NCBI GenBank assembly: GCA_011947345.1
Contig: JAAVTG010000005.1
Span: 124,001-188,000, forward strand
Length of the DNA: 64,000 bases
Direction: 5' to 3'
Origin: Phytophthora quininea
Taxonomy: Eukaryota > Oomycota > Peronosporomycetes > Peronosporales > Peronosporaceae
Each line of letters opens with the position of its first letter. Positions within the stretch are counted from its first letter, which is position 1. The position numbers and the translations under genes are program-made. Below the pieces are notes generated by a model that saw nothing but the letters and a program-made list of their open reading frames with translations, searched no databases and was not told the DNA's origin. This document shows, piece by piece, positions 1-11,500 of the stretch.

Positions 1-1099
1 CCACGGTCTCCAGCAGCCGAGAGTCTAGATCGGCCGAGGATACCGCAGTGGACTCGTTGATCTGGCACGCACCGGTCGTAGCCTTCGTGGTCGCGTCCCA
101 GTCCGGCAGGCAGTTGACAAAACGCGTGACGAGCGTCTGCAGCGTCATGAAGCCGTTGGTGGTGTACTGCTGGTAGTCGGTCGTGTCGAGCTTGCGGGTG
201 AAGGAGTTCCACAAGGAGGCGCCGTCGTTGCCGACGGTCTGGGGGATGTACCGGTTGTTGTCGCTATCTCCGACGTATGTCGAGTTGAGTCGCAGCGAGT
301 ACTCGATGGACGAGGGCTGACCGATGGCGTCGTCACTGGTCGGGTACTGCGTGAAGACGATGGCACCGAAGATGCGAGGCTGGTCCGCCGTCTCGGCGTA
401 GCCCGAGGACTTCACGTAGCTCTCCAGGTCGTCCTCAGTGTCGAAGAAGACGGTGCTGTCCTCGAACGATGGGATGATGAGCTGCGCCTGCGACGCGTTG
501 GTCGAGTCGCTGCCGTTGCCGTTGATGACCACCGTCGGGTACCACTGCTTCATGGTCTCGAAGAAGTAGTTGCGCGTGAAGGCGTCGTCGGGGGCGATGG
601 CGATCTTGAAGGGCGATACGCGGCCCTCGCACTCGGTCGGCAGCGCGTACGGCGACGACGCGTTGAGACTGACCCGGCCGCCGAGACTCAGCTCGTGCTC
701 GCAGATGGAGCGGTTCTCGGACGTGAAGGTCTTCATGAGGCGGCCGTTATCGAAGGAGAGGTACCCCAGGTGCAGCAGTAGCCCCGAGAGCGTGGTCTCC
801 GGCGTGGCGAACATGGGCGTAGTATCCTGGCCCACGAGGGACCATCCGTCGGGGTTGAAGAGGTTGTAGGACGTGGTACTGGTGGTGAAGCCCGAGGGCA
901 CCGTCTTGTCGCTGCTGCTGGTGCGCACGATGTCCATGACGACGATGAAGAGCACGGGCGTGATGATCTCGAAGAGCAGCGCCACGGGGTGCTTGCGCTT
1001 GAGCAGCCAGTTCTTGCGGAGCAGCGGCGGCACGAAGCGCAGGTGGCTCGAGCTTGAACTCGGTGCCGGCCGCGGCGTGCTAGTTGGCACGGATCCCAT
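1..1099 (-). CDS. ABCA-type transporter, copy A, N-terminal part (cut by window edge)
   Basis: This is the first ~366 residues of an ABC transporter of the ABCA type, running off the left edge of the window. I chose the ATG at 1097-1099 (protein begins [11 protein letters not shown]) because an initiator-like element lies 45-60 nt upstream and the family normally starts shortly before a basic stretch and the first membrane helix. That helix is visible at about residues 39-57 ([15 protein letters not shown]), followed by the start of the large non-cytoplasmic loop typical of ABCA proteins. The sequence matches copies B and C at offsets of 6583 and 13361 bp over everything I compared. ABCA proteins move lipids or related amphipathic molecules across membranes; the substrate here cannot be told. 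The ATP-binding domains lie outside the window, so whether this copy is intact is unknown. Confidence 0.85.
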   Translation of the reverse strand, partial: MGSVPTSTPRPAPSSSSSHLRFVPPLLRKNWLLKRKHPVALLFEIITPVLFIVVMDIVRTSSSDKTVPSGFTTSTTSYNLFNPDGWSLVGQDTTPMFATPETTLSGLLLHLGYLSFDNGRLMKTFTSENRSICEHELSLGGRVSLNASSPYALPTECEGRVSPFKIAIAPDDAFTRNYFFETMKQWYPTVVINGNGSDSTNASQAQLIIPSFEDSTVFFDTEDDLESYVKSSGYAETADQPRIFGAIVFTQYPTSDDAIGQPSSIEYSLRLNSTYVGDSDNNRYIPQTVGNDGASLWNSFTRKLDTTDYQQYTTNGFMTLQTLVTRFVNCLPDWDATTKATTGACQINESTAVSSADLDSRLLETV

Positions 1100-1946
1100 C
1101 GCCAAGAGGTGTGTCGCTCTGGTTTTCGTAGGTGTTTTGTGGCAAATTGCTGAGTGACCGTTGCAACGAGCGCTGCGGCCGCGGTCCGCGGTATCGACGG
1201 GCACCGCCGTATACACGGTCGGGGCAATCAATCGAACGGTTTCCGTCGTAAACAAGGGTCGGGACAATCACAATGCGACGGCCAAACGGTCCTGCGCTAC
1301 GATTGGCTCGTTGGTGCGCAAAAAGCTGTTTGAGTTTGGAGGGGATGTATCTCTCTTGGCAGACCGAATTGCGAGAGCATTGCGTCGAGGCGAGTCGCTC
1401 GGTGTGGTTGAGTACTAGCTAGTACACTGTAAACGGAGCCGTCTGGCGGTATGGCCGCTCTGCAGTGCGTTGCGCTGGGTTCGTCCTGAGTGTGGTGTCC
1501 TGTTGACGTTCACCAAATGTTTATTCGTCTCGGCTGCACTTGACGGTTGCCGTGACCATCTGCCCATGATTTTGTCAAATGACAAACGCTTCAAGCGCAA
1601 TAACGCTATGGGCACCGCCATAGCCTATCCTGGATATGGCGGTTCTAGCCCCCTGATAGCTGACGATTTCACACATACCGATAATACAGTAGTAGCAATG
1701 GACAGAAGTGTGTGTCAACGGCAGCGTCTTGAAGCCTTCAACAGGCGAAAGCGCTTGCCCTTTGCCTACGTGCGTTCAAACACGCGTTCGTACCGTACAA
1801 GTGACAAACAAACTTTCGAGGTTGGGCCGGTACATCCGCGGTTGTCTTTCGGCGTGAATATTGTGAAACTTACATGAATCTCTAAACGTTTCTTGCCTAT
1901 CTAACACTTTGTGTGCTGGAAAAGCGCAAAAACCACAAGAGAAGCG
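1100..1946. other. Intergenic region between ABCA copies A and B
   Basis: This holds the promoter side of copy A (1100 to about 1569) and the 3' flank of copy B (about 1570-1946). The join of two duplication units lies near 1570, at a short inverted repeat (TTTGTC, AAAT, GACAAA). Short open frames here (for example 1470-1877 on plus) have no recognisable domain and recur in the duplicate; I do not call them genes. The tail contains AGCAATGGACAGAAG (1694-1708), repeated behind the Helitron remnant at 16958. Confidence 0.6.
1144..1159 (-). promoter_or_regulatory. Oomycete initiator-like core promoter of ABCA copy A
   Basis: On the minus strand this reads GGTCACTCAGCAATTT, matching the oomycete initiator consensus GCTCATTYYNCAWTTT at 13 of 16 positions. 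It lies 45-60 nt upstream of the chosen ATG, the usual distance for this element. The match is by eye; transcription start data would settle it. Confidence 0.6.
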
Positions 1947-4900
1947 TTAGCACGCGGCGCTTGTGGCGTCAGGCCCACTCGTCTTCTGCTGACTTGCGAA
2001 TGCGTTGAAGATCTGCTCCAGCGTGGTCTGCGAGACGCTGTACTCGCGGATCGACAGCTGCGTCTTGGCGTTCTCCACCACGTCGAACACATGCGACAGA
2101 CGCAGGTCGACGTTGCGGTCGTGCTGGTCGACGATCTTGAACCAGCACGAGTCATGACGACGCTCCAGCACCTCGACCGACCCGAAGCTCTCTTCCAGGA
2201 ACGCTGCCAAATCCTCGAACTGCGTCTCGGTGATCCACCACGCTGCGAGGCTGCTCGCCAAGACGTATCCGTCGCGCTTGACCAGGCTGGCGATCGTGTG
2301 GCCGGTCGGGTGTGTGCTGGCGATCTTCTCGGACCACGCGGCATTGCCCAGCAACAGAGATTTCTGCTCGAGCTCGTCTTCACTGATGCGGGTATCAGGC
2401 GAGTCGAAATACCGCGATGCCAGCGCCGCCACGTCCTCCGCTGATGGTGTCCGCAGCTTGGCGTCGAACATGAGACCGTCGCCGAATCGGTTCTTCAAGT
2501 GTTGCACGCTGCCGAGACATTTAAGCCCGCCACCGACCATGATGCCGACGCGCGTACACAGCGCCTCGCACTCCTCCATGCTGTGCGTCGTCAGCACCAC
2601 CGTCGACTCCTTGTTGTACGTCGAGATCTCCGAGATGACGTCCCACATGAACCGTCTCGAGACCGGGTCCATGCCTGTAGAAGGCTCGTCGAGGAACAGA
2701 ATCCTCGGCCCGCCGATCATCGCGATGGCCACCGACAGCTTGCGCTTGTTGCCGCCGCTCAAACTGCCCGCTAGCTTGTTTTCGAACGCGGTCAGGTTCA
2801 ACTGCTCCATCTTCTGGCGCACAACTCCGTCCAGGTCTGCGCTCGCGACGCCCTTGATTTTGGCAAACAGCTCCAGGTGTTCACGAACCGTCAAGAGATC
2901 GATCAGCGCGTCGAACTGCGGACAGTATCCGATCTGCCGCCGGACTTCCACTTGCTGCGTCATGATGTCGAAGCCGCTGAGAGTGGCCCTGCCCGAGGTC
3001 GGCACGATATCACCCGTCAGCATCTTCATCGTGGTGGTCTTGCCGGCGCCGTTGATCCCGAGGAACCCAAAGCACTCGCCCTGCTTGAGGCCGAAGGACA
3101 GGTCCTGTACGGCCACCTTCTCTCCCTTGCGGTAGACCTTGCGGAGGTTTTGCAGCTTGATCATATCGTTGTCAGCACCGCCATTTAAGACGCGCCTCGC
3201 TTCAGCTGCAACGTCTTCGTCGATTTCGCCGTGCTCCACGGGGATATCCGGATCTTTGGACAGCGACGCTTTGATTTTCGGGAAGGTCGAGGCGTAGTCG
3301 ATGGCCACCGCGAGAGCGAAGTAGAGCACCGCATCCAAAACCAAGTAGATGATCTCGTAGCCGGTGTTATCCAGCGCGAAGGGGTCTTTCGGAATGTGCT
3401 GGTCGGTTTGATATCCGCCCGTTTTCACGATCTCGATGATGGTCAGGTTGACCAGTCCTCGTCCGAGGCAGTACAATGGGGACAGACGCCAAATGAACTG
3501 CAAACCCTTGTCGACGTCTTCGGTGCTTCCGATGGACTGCATCACAAAGGATACAATGAGGACAGCCAGTCCCAGCACGAAGTTGATCAGGATCATATAT
3601 GTCTGCGACGACGACGGGTTGGTGAACATGTACGACCAGCAGTACGCGTACGGACAAATCGCCAGCCCAAACAGGATGAAGAGGACGACGACAGCGATAA
3701 ATGTCGCGCCATCGCAGTTCAGGCAGGCACTTGACCCCGTGAGGGGGCAAGGTCGTACGCTTGGATCATAAACCAGATATATGCCGAGGTGCCGGTGCGG
3801 TGTTCGTAGCAGTGAGCGGCAGTGGGTGGTCATTCACCGTCAAGCTCAGCTGGGACGGCTTGATGCTCGGGTCGTGCTGGGTGGCCATGAGGCGATAAAG
3901 TGACTGGTCCATGAATGACTTGAACACGATCGAGCCGTGCGTCAGCGTCGTGTTGATCAGGACGTTGTAGCCGAAGACGTTGTTGTCCCCATCTGCGTGA
4001 ATGAGGTATCCGCCGAATTGGTCCGCGATCTCGTCCGTGTGCGCCCGACTAAAGATCTTCTCGCTCAATCGGAGCTGGTACCCGGTGGCATCAGTCGCGT
4101 TGATGGTTGGATCGTTGTAGACGATGTCGAAGACGGTAGGCGAGTCGCTTGAGTACGGCGGGTTGCCGATATCGCTCTCGCTGAGCGTCACGATGGATGC
4201 GCCGGAGAAATAATCGCTGCCCAACGCAGTCTCGCACCACTCGCCGGAATTCTGTTCACAGAAGCTTGGAAGCAGCACTTCGCCCGCTTTGGACTTCAAC
4301 TTGGACAACGTCAGCGCCATGAACGGATCGTTGCTCGATAGCCCGGCAGCCTTCAGGATGGACAGGCCGAACACGAGCCACGCCACCGGAAGCAACAAGC
4401 CCACCACAAACAATTTTCTGTCCCTCCTGGCCATGCGGAACCGCTTCTGGATCATCGCCACCAATTGCGTGAAGAACATCGAGCGACGAAGACCGCTCAC
4501 CGGCAACGAACTTCCTTGTCGATCCAGCCTGTAGTAGCAATTCTCCGCTGCCGGCCTGTCGCCAACAATTGGAATGCTGTCTTGTGGGTTCACCGCGTGC
4601 TGCTTGACTCGGTTCTGCAGTGTGTGCTGTTGCTCTTCGTCCGATGCCTCGGCCACCTTGATGAACACCTCCTCCATCGTCGTCACTGAAATGCCGTACG
4701 ACAGCACCGCCAATTCCGCCAGACTTTTGTCCAGCTTGCGGAACATCTTCGGGAAGAGCGACGAGCTGTCGAGAGGCAGCTGGAACGCGATCTCCGTGCC
4801 TACGTTGCTCAACACGGTGCAGGACGGGATGTAGCGCTCGACGAAACTGATCACGCTTGCGTCGTCGCAGCGCTCCTCCTTCACGATGGTCAAGTTGTAG

Positions 4901-7682
4901 CCGACACCGTAGCGGTTCTTCAGGAACAGTGCTGACCCGCAGCATCGAAGCTCTCCTTCCGCCATGATGGCGATACGGTCACCCAAAATGTCGGCTTCGT
5001 CCATGAAGTGCGTCGTGAGCACCATGACGCGGTCCTGGCGGTTGGCCATGAGGATCTCCCACGTGCTGCGGCGAGAGTATGGGTCCATTCCAGAGGTCGG
5101 TTCGTCGAGGAACACCAACGAGCTGTCGCCCAGCAAGGAAATCGCCACCGACAGCTTCCGTTTCATGCCCCCGACAGCGCGCTGGAGATCGTGTCTCGCT
5201 TATCCACGAGCCCGACGTCGCGGATCTTCGCCGCGACCTCTTCCTGCAGCCGTTCGCCACTGTAGCCTTTAATCCGAGCGTAGAACTCGAGGTGGTCTTG
5301 CACCGACAGCTCCGGGTACAGCACATCGTGCTGGAAGCAGATGCCGAGCGACTCACGGATCTCGTCCATGTCTTCGCGGAGCGAGAGTCCATGGAAGGTG
5401 GCGTCGCCCGTCGTCGGTGGCGTCACACCCGTGAGCATGGAGATCAAGGTCGTCTTGCCGGCACCGTTGTGGCCCAGCAAGCACGTGATCTGGCCCGAGT
5501 ACATGTTGAGGTGCAGTCCTTTTACAGCCTCCTTTTCACCGCCGGGGACCTGGAAAACCTTTCGAAGACCCTGCACTGACAGTGCCTCGCCCGTCTGTTC
5601 CTGGTCCAGCAAGTCGGAGCTCGCTTGCTCGATGTTGGGGTTCATCTCTACTTCCACAGTAGCGCTGTCTACCGCAGCCGCGAGCTTCCGGGACTTCCTC
5701 CAGTACGACGGGCGCAGCGGGAAATACCACTTCTCAGGAGTGCCGTATTCTTTCGGAATGACCTTCTCGAAGTACAGCCCAAGAAGCGTGTACAGGACGG
5801 CATCAATAGCGAAGTAATAGAGCGCCGTGGAGAAGCGGAAGTTGTTGATGGGGTCGGAAGCGCTGCCGAACGAAATGCCGACGCCCGACGTTTCCGACGA
5901 AGCCAGCGAGTTGACTCCGAAGACGAGGCCCGCCGGCGCCAAGATGCACGCCGCGCTCTTGGACGACTCCGCGGACGAGTCGTTGAACCCCGCCGTGACG
6001 CCGTACATGACGAAGAAGAGGATGAAGCCGACGTAGACGCCCGTGCGCGACCGCGAGAACATGGTGCTGATCATGAATGCAAAGGCCAGCACATTCATGC
6101 TGAAGAGGAAGAAGAACAGGAACAGCAGCAACGCGCTCGAGTTCGGGAAAAGCTTGACCGCGGCCGCGATCGTCTGCAGCACGCTGCTCACGAACAGGAT
6201 GACGATGTACGTGATGAACCAGGAGATCACGATGCTAGACTCCTTGACGCCCAGGATCTTCATCAGCTCTCGCGAGCGCGTCTCCCTCTCGGACATGAGA
6301 CCCACGAGGATCTTGGACAGCGGGTGCAGGTACGTGAGGATGAAGAAGATGGGGAAGGCGTTCGTGACCGAGTCGTAGAAAGACGAGGACGTGAACGAGT
6401 TGATGGGGAACGGCGTCGTGAGCGCCCCGAAGTACGGCTGCGGTGCTTGACGCAGCGGGGTCAACAGCGCTTCGAGCGTGTCATCGTCGAGCTGCAAGTC
6501 TGTGGCGTTGGAGCTGAGTGGCGACGACTCGCCAAGGAGCTGATTGGACAAGAGGTCGGCGTACTTGGTGGCGGGGTCGTTGACCACGGTCTCCAGCAGC
6601 CGAGAGTCTAGATCGGCCGAGGATACCGCAGTGGACTCGTTGATCTGGCACGCACCGGTCGTAGCCTTCGTGGTCGCGTCCCAGTCCGGCAGGCAGTTGA
6701 CAAAACGCGTGACGAGCGTCTGCAGCGTCATGAAGCCGTTGGTGGTGTACTGCTGGTAGTCGGTCGTGTCGAGCTTGCGGGTGAAGGAGTTCCACAAGGA
6801 GGCGCCGTCGTTGCCGACGGTCTGGGGGATGTACCGGTTGTTGTCGCTATCTCCGACGTATGTCGAGTTGAGTCGCAGCGAGTACTCGATGGACGAGGGC
6901 TGACCGATGGCGTCGTCACTGGTCGGGTACTGCGTGAAGACGATGGCACCGAAGATGCGAGGCTGGTCCGCCGTCTCGGCGTAGCCCGAGGACTTCACGT
7001 AGCTCTCCAGGTCGTCCTCAGTGTCGAAGAAGACGGTGCTGTCCTCGAACGATGGGATGATGAGCTGCGCCTGCGACGCGTTGGTCGAGTCGCTGCCGTT
7101 GCCGTTGATGACCACCGTCGGGTACCACTGCTTCATGGTCTCGAAGAAGTAGTTGCGCGTGAAGGCGTCGTCGGGGGCGATGGCGATCTTGAAGGGCGAT
7201 ACGCGGCCCTCGCACTCGGTCGGCAGCGCGTACGGCGACGACGCGTTGAGACTGACCCGGCCGCCGAGACTCAGCTCGTGCTCGCAGATGGAGCGGTTCT
7301 CGGACGTGAAGGTCTTCATGAGGCGGCCGTTATCGAAGGAGAGGTACCCCAGGTGCAGCAGTAGCCCCGAGAGCGTGGTCTCCGGCGTGGCGAACATGGG
7401 CGTAGTATCCTGGCCCACGAGGGACCATCCGTCGGGGTTGAAGAGGTTGTAGGACGTGGTACTGGTGGTGAAGCCCGAGGGCACCGTCTTGTCGCTGCTG
7501 CTGGTGCGCACGATGTCCATGACGACGATGAAGAGCACGGGCGTGATGATCTCGAAGAGCAGCGCCACGGGGTGCTTGCGCTTGAGCAGCCAGTTCTTGC
7601 GGAGCAGCGGCGGCACGAAGCGCAGGTGGCTCGAGCTTGAACTCGGTGCCGGCCGCGGCGTGCTAGTTGGCACGGATCCCAT
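1947..7682 (-). pseudogene. ABCA-type transporter, copy B (internal deletion, frame breaks)
   Basis: This is a full-length ABCA-type gene in outline: TMD1, NBD1, TMD2, NBD2. NBD1 shows Walker [10 protein letters not shown] (residue ~737), Walker [12 protein letters not shown] and H-loop [14 protein letters not shown]2 shows Walker [10 protein letters not shown], signature [10 protein letters not shown], Walker [12 protein letters not shown] and H-loop VLTTHSMEE. Three things break it. (1) A run of five C at 5168-5172 cuts the frame inside the NBD1 signature, where the family expects [10 protein letters not shown] and one more base. (2) A run of five G at 3743-3747 leaves TMD2 and NBD2 one base out of frame. 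(3) Compared with copy C, 209 bp are replaced by 11 bp at 3769-3779, removing roughly 70 residues with two or more membrane helices of TMD2. Copy C shares the first two, so they predate the duplication or are systematic read errors; the deletion is private to B and makes it very probably non-functional. Confidence 0.88.
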
Positions 7683-8529
7683 CGCCAAGAGGTGTGTCGC
7701 TCTGGTTTTCGTAGGTGTTTTGTGGCAAATTGCTGAGTGACCGTTGCAACGAGCGCTGCGGCCGCGGTCCGCGGTATCGACGGGCACCGCCGTATACACG
7801 GTCGGGGCAATCAATCGAACGGTTTCCGTCGTAAACAAGGGTCGGGACAATCACAATGCGACGGCCAAACGGTCCTGCGCTACGATTGGCTCGTTGGTGC
7901 GCAAAAAGCTGTTTGAGTTTGGAGGGGATGTATCTCTCTTGGCAGACCGAATTGCGAGAGCATTGCGTCGAGGCGAGTCGCTCGGTGTGGTTGAGTACTA
8001 GCTAGTACACTGTAAACGGAGCCGTCTGGCGGTATGGCCGCTCTGCAGTGCGTTGCGCTGGGTTCGTCCTGAGTGTGGTGTCCTGTTGACGTTCACCAAA
8101 TGTTTATTCGTCTCGGCTGCACTTGACGGTTGCCGTGACCATCTGCCCATGATTTTGTCAAATGACAAACGCTTCAAGCGCAATAACGCTATGGGCACCG
8201 CCATAGCCTATCCTGGATATGGCGGTTCTAGCCCCCTGATAGCTGACGATTTCACACATACCGATAATACAGTAGTAGCAATGGACAGAAGTGTGTGTCA
8301 ACGGCAGCGTCTTGAAGCCTTCAACAGGCGAAAGCGCTTGCCCTTTGCCTACGTGCGTTCAAACACGCGTTCGTACCGTACAAGTGACAAACAAACTTTC
8401 GAGGTTGGGCCGGTACATCCGCGGTTGTCTTTCGGCGTGAATATTGTGAAACTTACATGAATCTCTAAACGTTTCTTGCCTATCTAACACTTTGTGTGCT
8501 GGAAAAGCGCAAAAACCACAAGAGAAGCG
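7683..8529. other. Intergenic region between ABCA copies B and C
   Basis: Duplicate of 1100-1946: promoter side of copy B, then the unit junction near 8153, then the 3' flank of copy C. The junction carries TTTGTCAAATGACAAA, a 6-bp stem with a 4-nt loop. No gene is supported. Confidence 0.6.
7727..7742 (-). promoter_or_regulatory. Oomycete initiator-like core promoter of ABCA copy B
   Basis: Identical to the element upstream of copy A (GGTCACTCAGCAATTT on minus), again 45-60 nt before the ATG at 7680-7682. Its duplication means the deleted copy B may still be transcribed. Confidence 0.6.
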
Positions 8530-11500
8530 TTAGCACGCGGCGCTTGTGGCGTCAGGCCCACTCGTCTTCTGCTGACTTGCGAATGCGTTGAAGATCTGCT
8601 CCAGCGTGGTCTGCGAGACGCTGTACTCGCGGATCGACAGCTGCGTCTTGGCGTTCTCCACCACGTCGAACACATGCGACAGACGCAGGTCGACGTTGCG
8701 GTCGTGCTGGTCGACGATCTTGAACCAGCACGAGTCATGACGACGCTCCAGCACCTCGACCGACCCGAAGCTCTCTTCCAGGAACGCTGCCAAATCCTCG
8801 AACTGCGTCTCGGTGATCCACCACGCTGCGAGGCTGCTCGCCAAGACGTATCCGTCGCGCTTGACCAGGCTGGCGATCGTGTGGCCGGTCGGGTGTGTGC
8901 TGGCGATCTTCTCGGACCACGCGGCATTGCCCAGCAACAGAGATTTCTGCTCGAGCTCGTCTTCACTGATGCGGGTATCAGGCGAGTCGAAATACCGCGA
9001 TGCCAGCGCCGCCACGTCCTCCGCTGATGGTGTCCGCAGCTTGGCGTCGAACATGAGACCGTCGCCGAATCGGTTCTTCAAGTGTTGCACGCTGCCGAGA
9101 CATTTAAGCCCGCCACCGACCATGATGCCGACGCGCGTACACAGCGCCTCGCACTCCTCCATGCTGTGCGTCGTCAGCACCACCGTCGACTCCTTGTTGT
9201 ACGTCGAGATCTCCGAGATGACGTCCCACATGAACCGTCTCGAGACCGGGTCCATGCCTGTAGAAGGCTCGTCGAGGAACAGAATCCTCGGCCCGCCGAT
9301 CATCGCGATGGCCACCGACAGCTTGCGCTTGTTGCCGCCGCTCAAACTGCCCGCTAGCTTGTTTTCGAACGCGGTCAGGTTCAACTGCTCCATCTTCTGG
9401 CGCACAACTCCGTCCAGGTCTGCGCTCGCGACGCCCTTGATTTTGGCAAACAGCTCCAGGTGTTCACGAACCGTCAAGAGATCGATCAGCGCGTCGAACT
9501 GCGGACAGTATCCGATCTGCCGCCGGACTTCCACTTGCTGCGTCATGATGTCGAAGCCGCTGAGAGTGGCCCTGCCCGAGGTCGGCACGATATCACCCGT
9601 CAGCATCTTCATCGTGGTGGTCTTGCCGGCGCCGTTGATCCCGAGGAACCCAAAGCACTCGCCCTGCTTGAGGCCGAAGGACAGGTCCTGTACGGCCACC
9701 TTCTCTCCCTTGCGGTAGACCTTGCGGAGGTTTTGCAGCTTGATCATATCGTTGTCAGCACCGCCATTTAAGACGCGCCTCGCTTCAGCTGCAACGTCTT
9801 CGTCGATTTCGCCGTGCTCCACGGGGATATCCGGATCTTTGGACAGCGACGCTTTGATTTTCGGGAAGGTCGAGGCGTAGTCGATGGCCACCGCGAGAGC
9901 GAAGTAGAGCACCGCATCCAAAACCAAGTAGATGATCTCGTAGCCGGTGTTATCCAGCGCGAAGGGGTCTTTCGGAATGTGCTGGTCGGTTTGATATCCG
10001 CCCGTTTTCACGATCTCGATGATGGTCAGGTTGACCAGTCCTCGTCCGAGGCAGTACAATGGGGACAGACGCCAAATGAACTGCAAACCCTTGTCGACGT
10101 CTTCGGTGCTTCCGATGGACTGCATCACAAAGGATACAATGAGGACAGCCAGTCCCAGCACGAAGTTGATCAGGATCATATATGTCTGCGACGACGACGG
10201 GTTGGTGAACATGTACGACCAGCAGTACGCGTACGGACAAATCGCCAGCCCAAACAGGATGAAGAGGACGACGACAGCGATAAATGTCGCGCCATCGCAG
10301 TTCAGGCAGGCACTTGACCCCGTGAGGGGGCAAGGTCGTACGCTTGGATCAACGCTAGGGCGATGCCGGCCGGGATCAGGAAGACGGCAAAATCCCAAAT
10401 GTAGTTCGCAGCCCAGAACGCTTTGATCCCAGCGCCAGATACCAGTTGCTGGTGCTTGGAGTTGTGGTCCGGGGACCGCTCCCGAACAAGAGCCACCACA
10501 ATGGATGCCGGGTAGTAGGCGAAGGCGATCACGATGAACAACACCGACGTAAACGAGGTGTATGCCGAGAACAGTGCGGTGTTCGTAGCAGTGAGCGGCA
10601 GTGGGTGGTCATTCACCGTCAAGCTCAGCTGGGACGGCTTGATGCTCGGGTCGTGCTGGGTGGCCATGAGGCGATAAAGTGACTGGTCCATGAATGACTT
10701 GAACACGATCGAGCCGTGCGTCAGCGTCGTGTTGATCAGGACGTTGTAGCCGAAGACGTTGTTGTCCCCATCTGCGTGAATGAGGTATCCGCCGAATTGG
10801 TCCGCGATCTCGTCCGTGTGCGCCCGACTAAAGATCTTCTCGCTCAATCGGAGCTGGTACCCGGTGGCATCAGTCGCGTTGATGGTTGGATCGTTGTAGA
10901 CGATGTCGAAGACGGTAGGCGAGTCGCTTGAGTACGGCGGGTTGCCGATATCGCTCTCGCTGAGCGTCACGATGGATGCGCCGGAGAAATAATCGCTGCC
11001 CAACGCAGTCTCGCACCACTCGCCGGAATTCTGTTCACAGAAGCTTGGAAGCAGCACTTCGCCCGCTTTGGACTTCAACTTGGACAACGTCAGCGCCATG
11101 AACGGATCGTTGCTCGATAGCCCGGCAGCCTTCAGGATGGACAGGCCGAACACGAGCCACGCCACCGGAAGCAACAAGCCCACCACAAACAATTTTCTGT
11201 CCCTCCTGGCCATGCGGAACCGCTTCTGGATCATCGCCACCAATTGCGTGAAGAACATCGAGCGACGAAGACCGCTCACCGGCAACGAACTTCCTTGTCG
11301 ATCCAGCCTGTAGTAGCAATTCTCCGCTGCCGGCCTGTCGCCAACAATTGGAATGCTGTCTTGTGGGTTCACCGCGTGCTGCTTGACTCGGTTCTGCAGT
11401 GTGTGCTGTTGCTCTTCGTCCGATGCCTCGGCCACCTTGATGAACACCTCCTCCATCGTCGTCACTGAAATGCCGTACGACAGCACCGCCAATTCCGCCA

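Larger units (their letters stand above)
1570..8152. repeat. Tandem duplication unit 2 (6583 bp) carrying ABCA copy B
   Basis: Comparison of the three ABCA copies shows a direct repeat. Window start to about 1569 matches 1570-8152 and then 8153-14931. The A to B offset is 6583 bp. The B to C offset is 6583 bp in the 3' part and 6779 then 6778 bp in the 5' part, the difference being an internal deletion in B and a 1-bp loss in C. Apart from that, B and C differ by very few bases, for example Thr in B against Ala in C within the motif INSF(T/A)SSSF. The homology stops at 14931, which marks the outer right edge of the repeated DNA. Confidence 0.9.

Noticed and set aside
1470..1877. 135-codon plus-strand frame in the ABCA intergenic region (also at 8053-8460)
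   Set aside because: Spans the duplication junction, has no domain, and is lost in the third unit.
5625..6611. 328-codon plus-strand frame opposite the ABCA gene (also at 12403-13389)
   Set aside because: Antisense shadow of the transporter, rich in Arg/Glu/Asp from GC-biased codons; no family motif.
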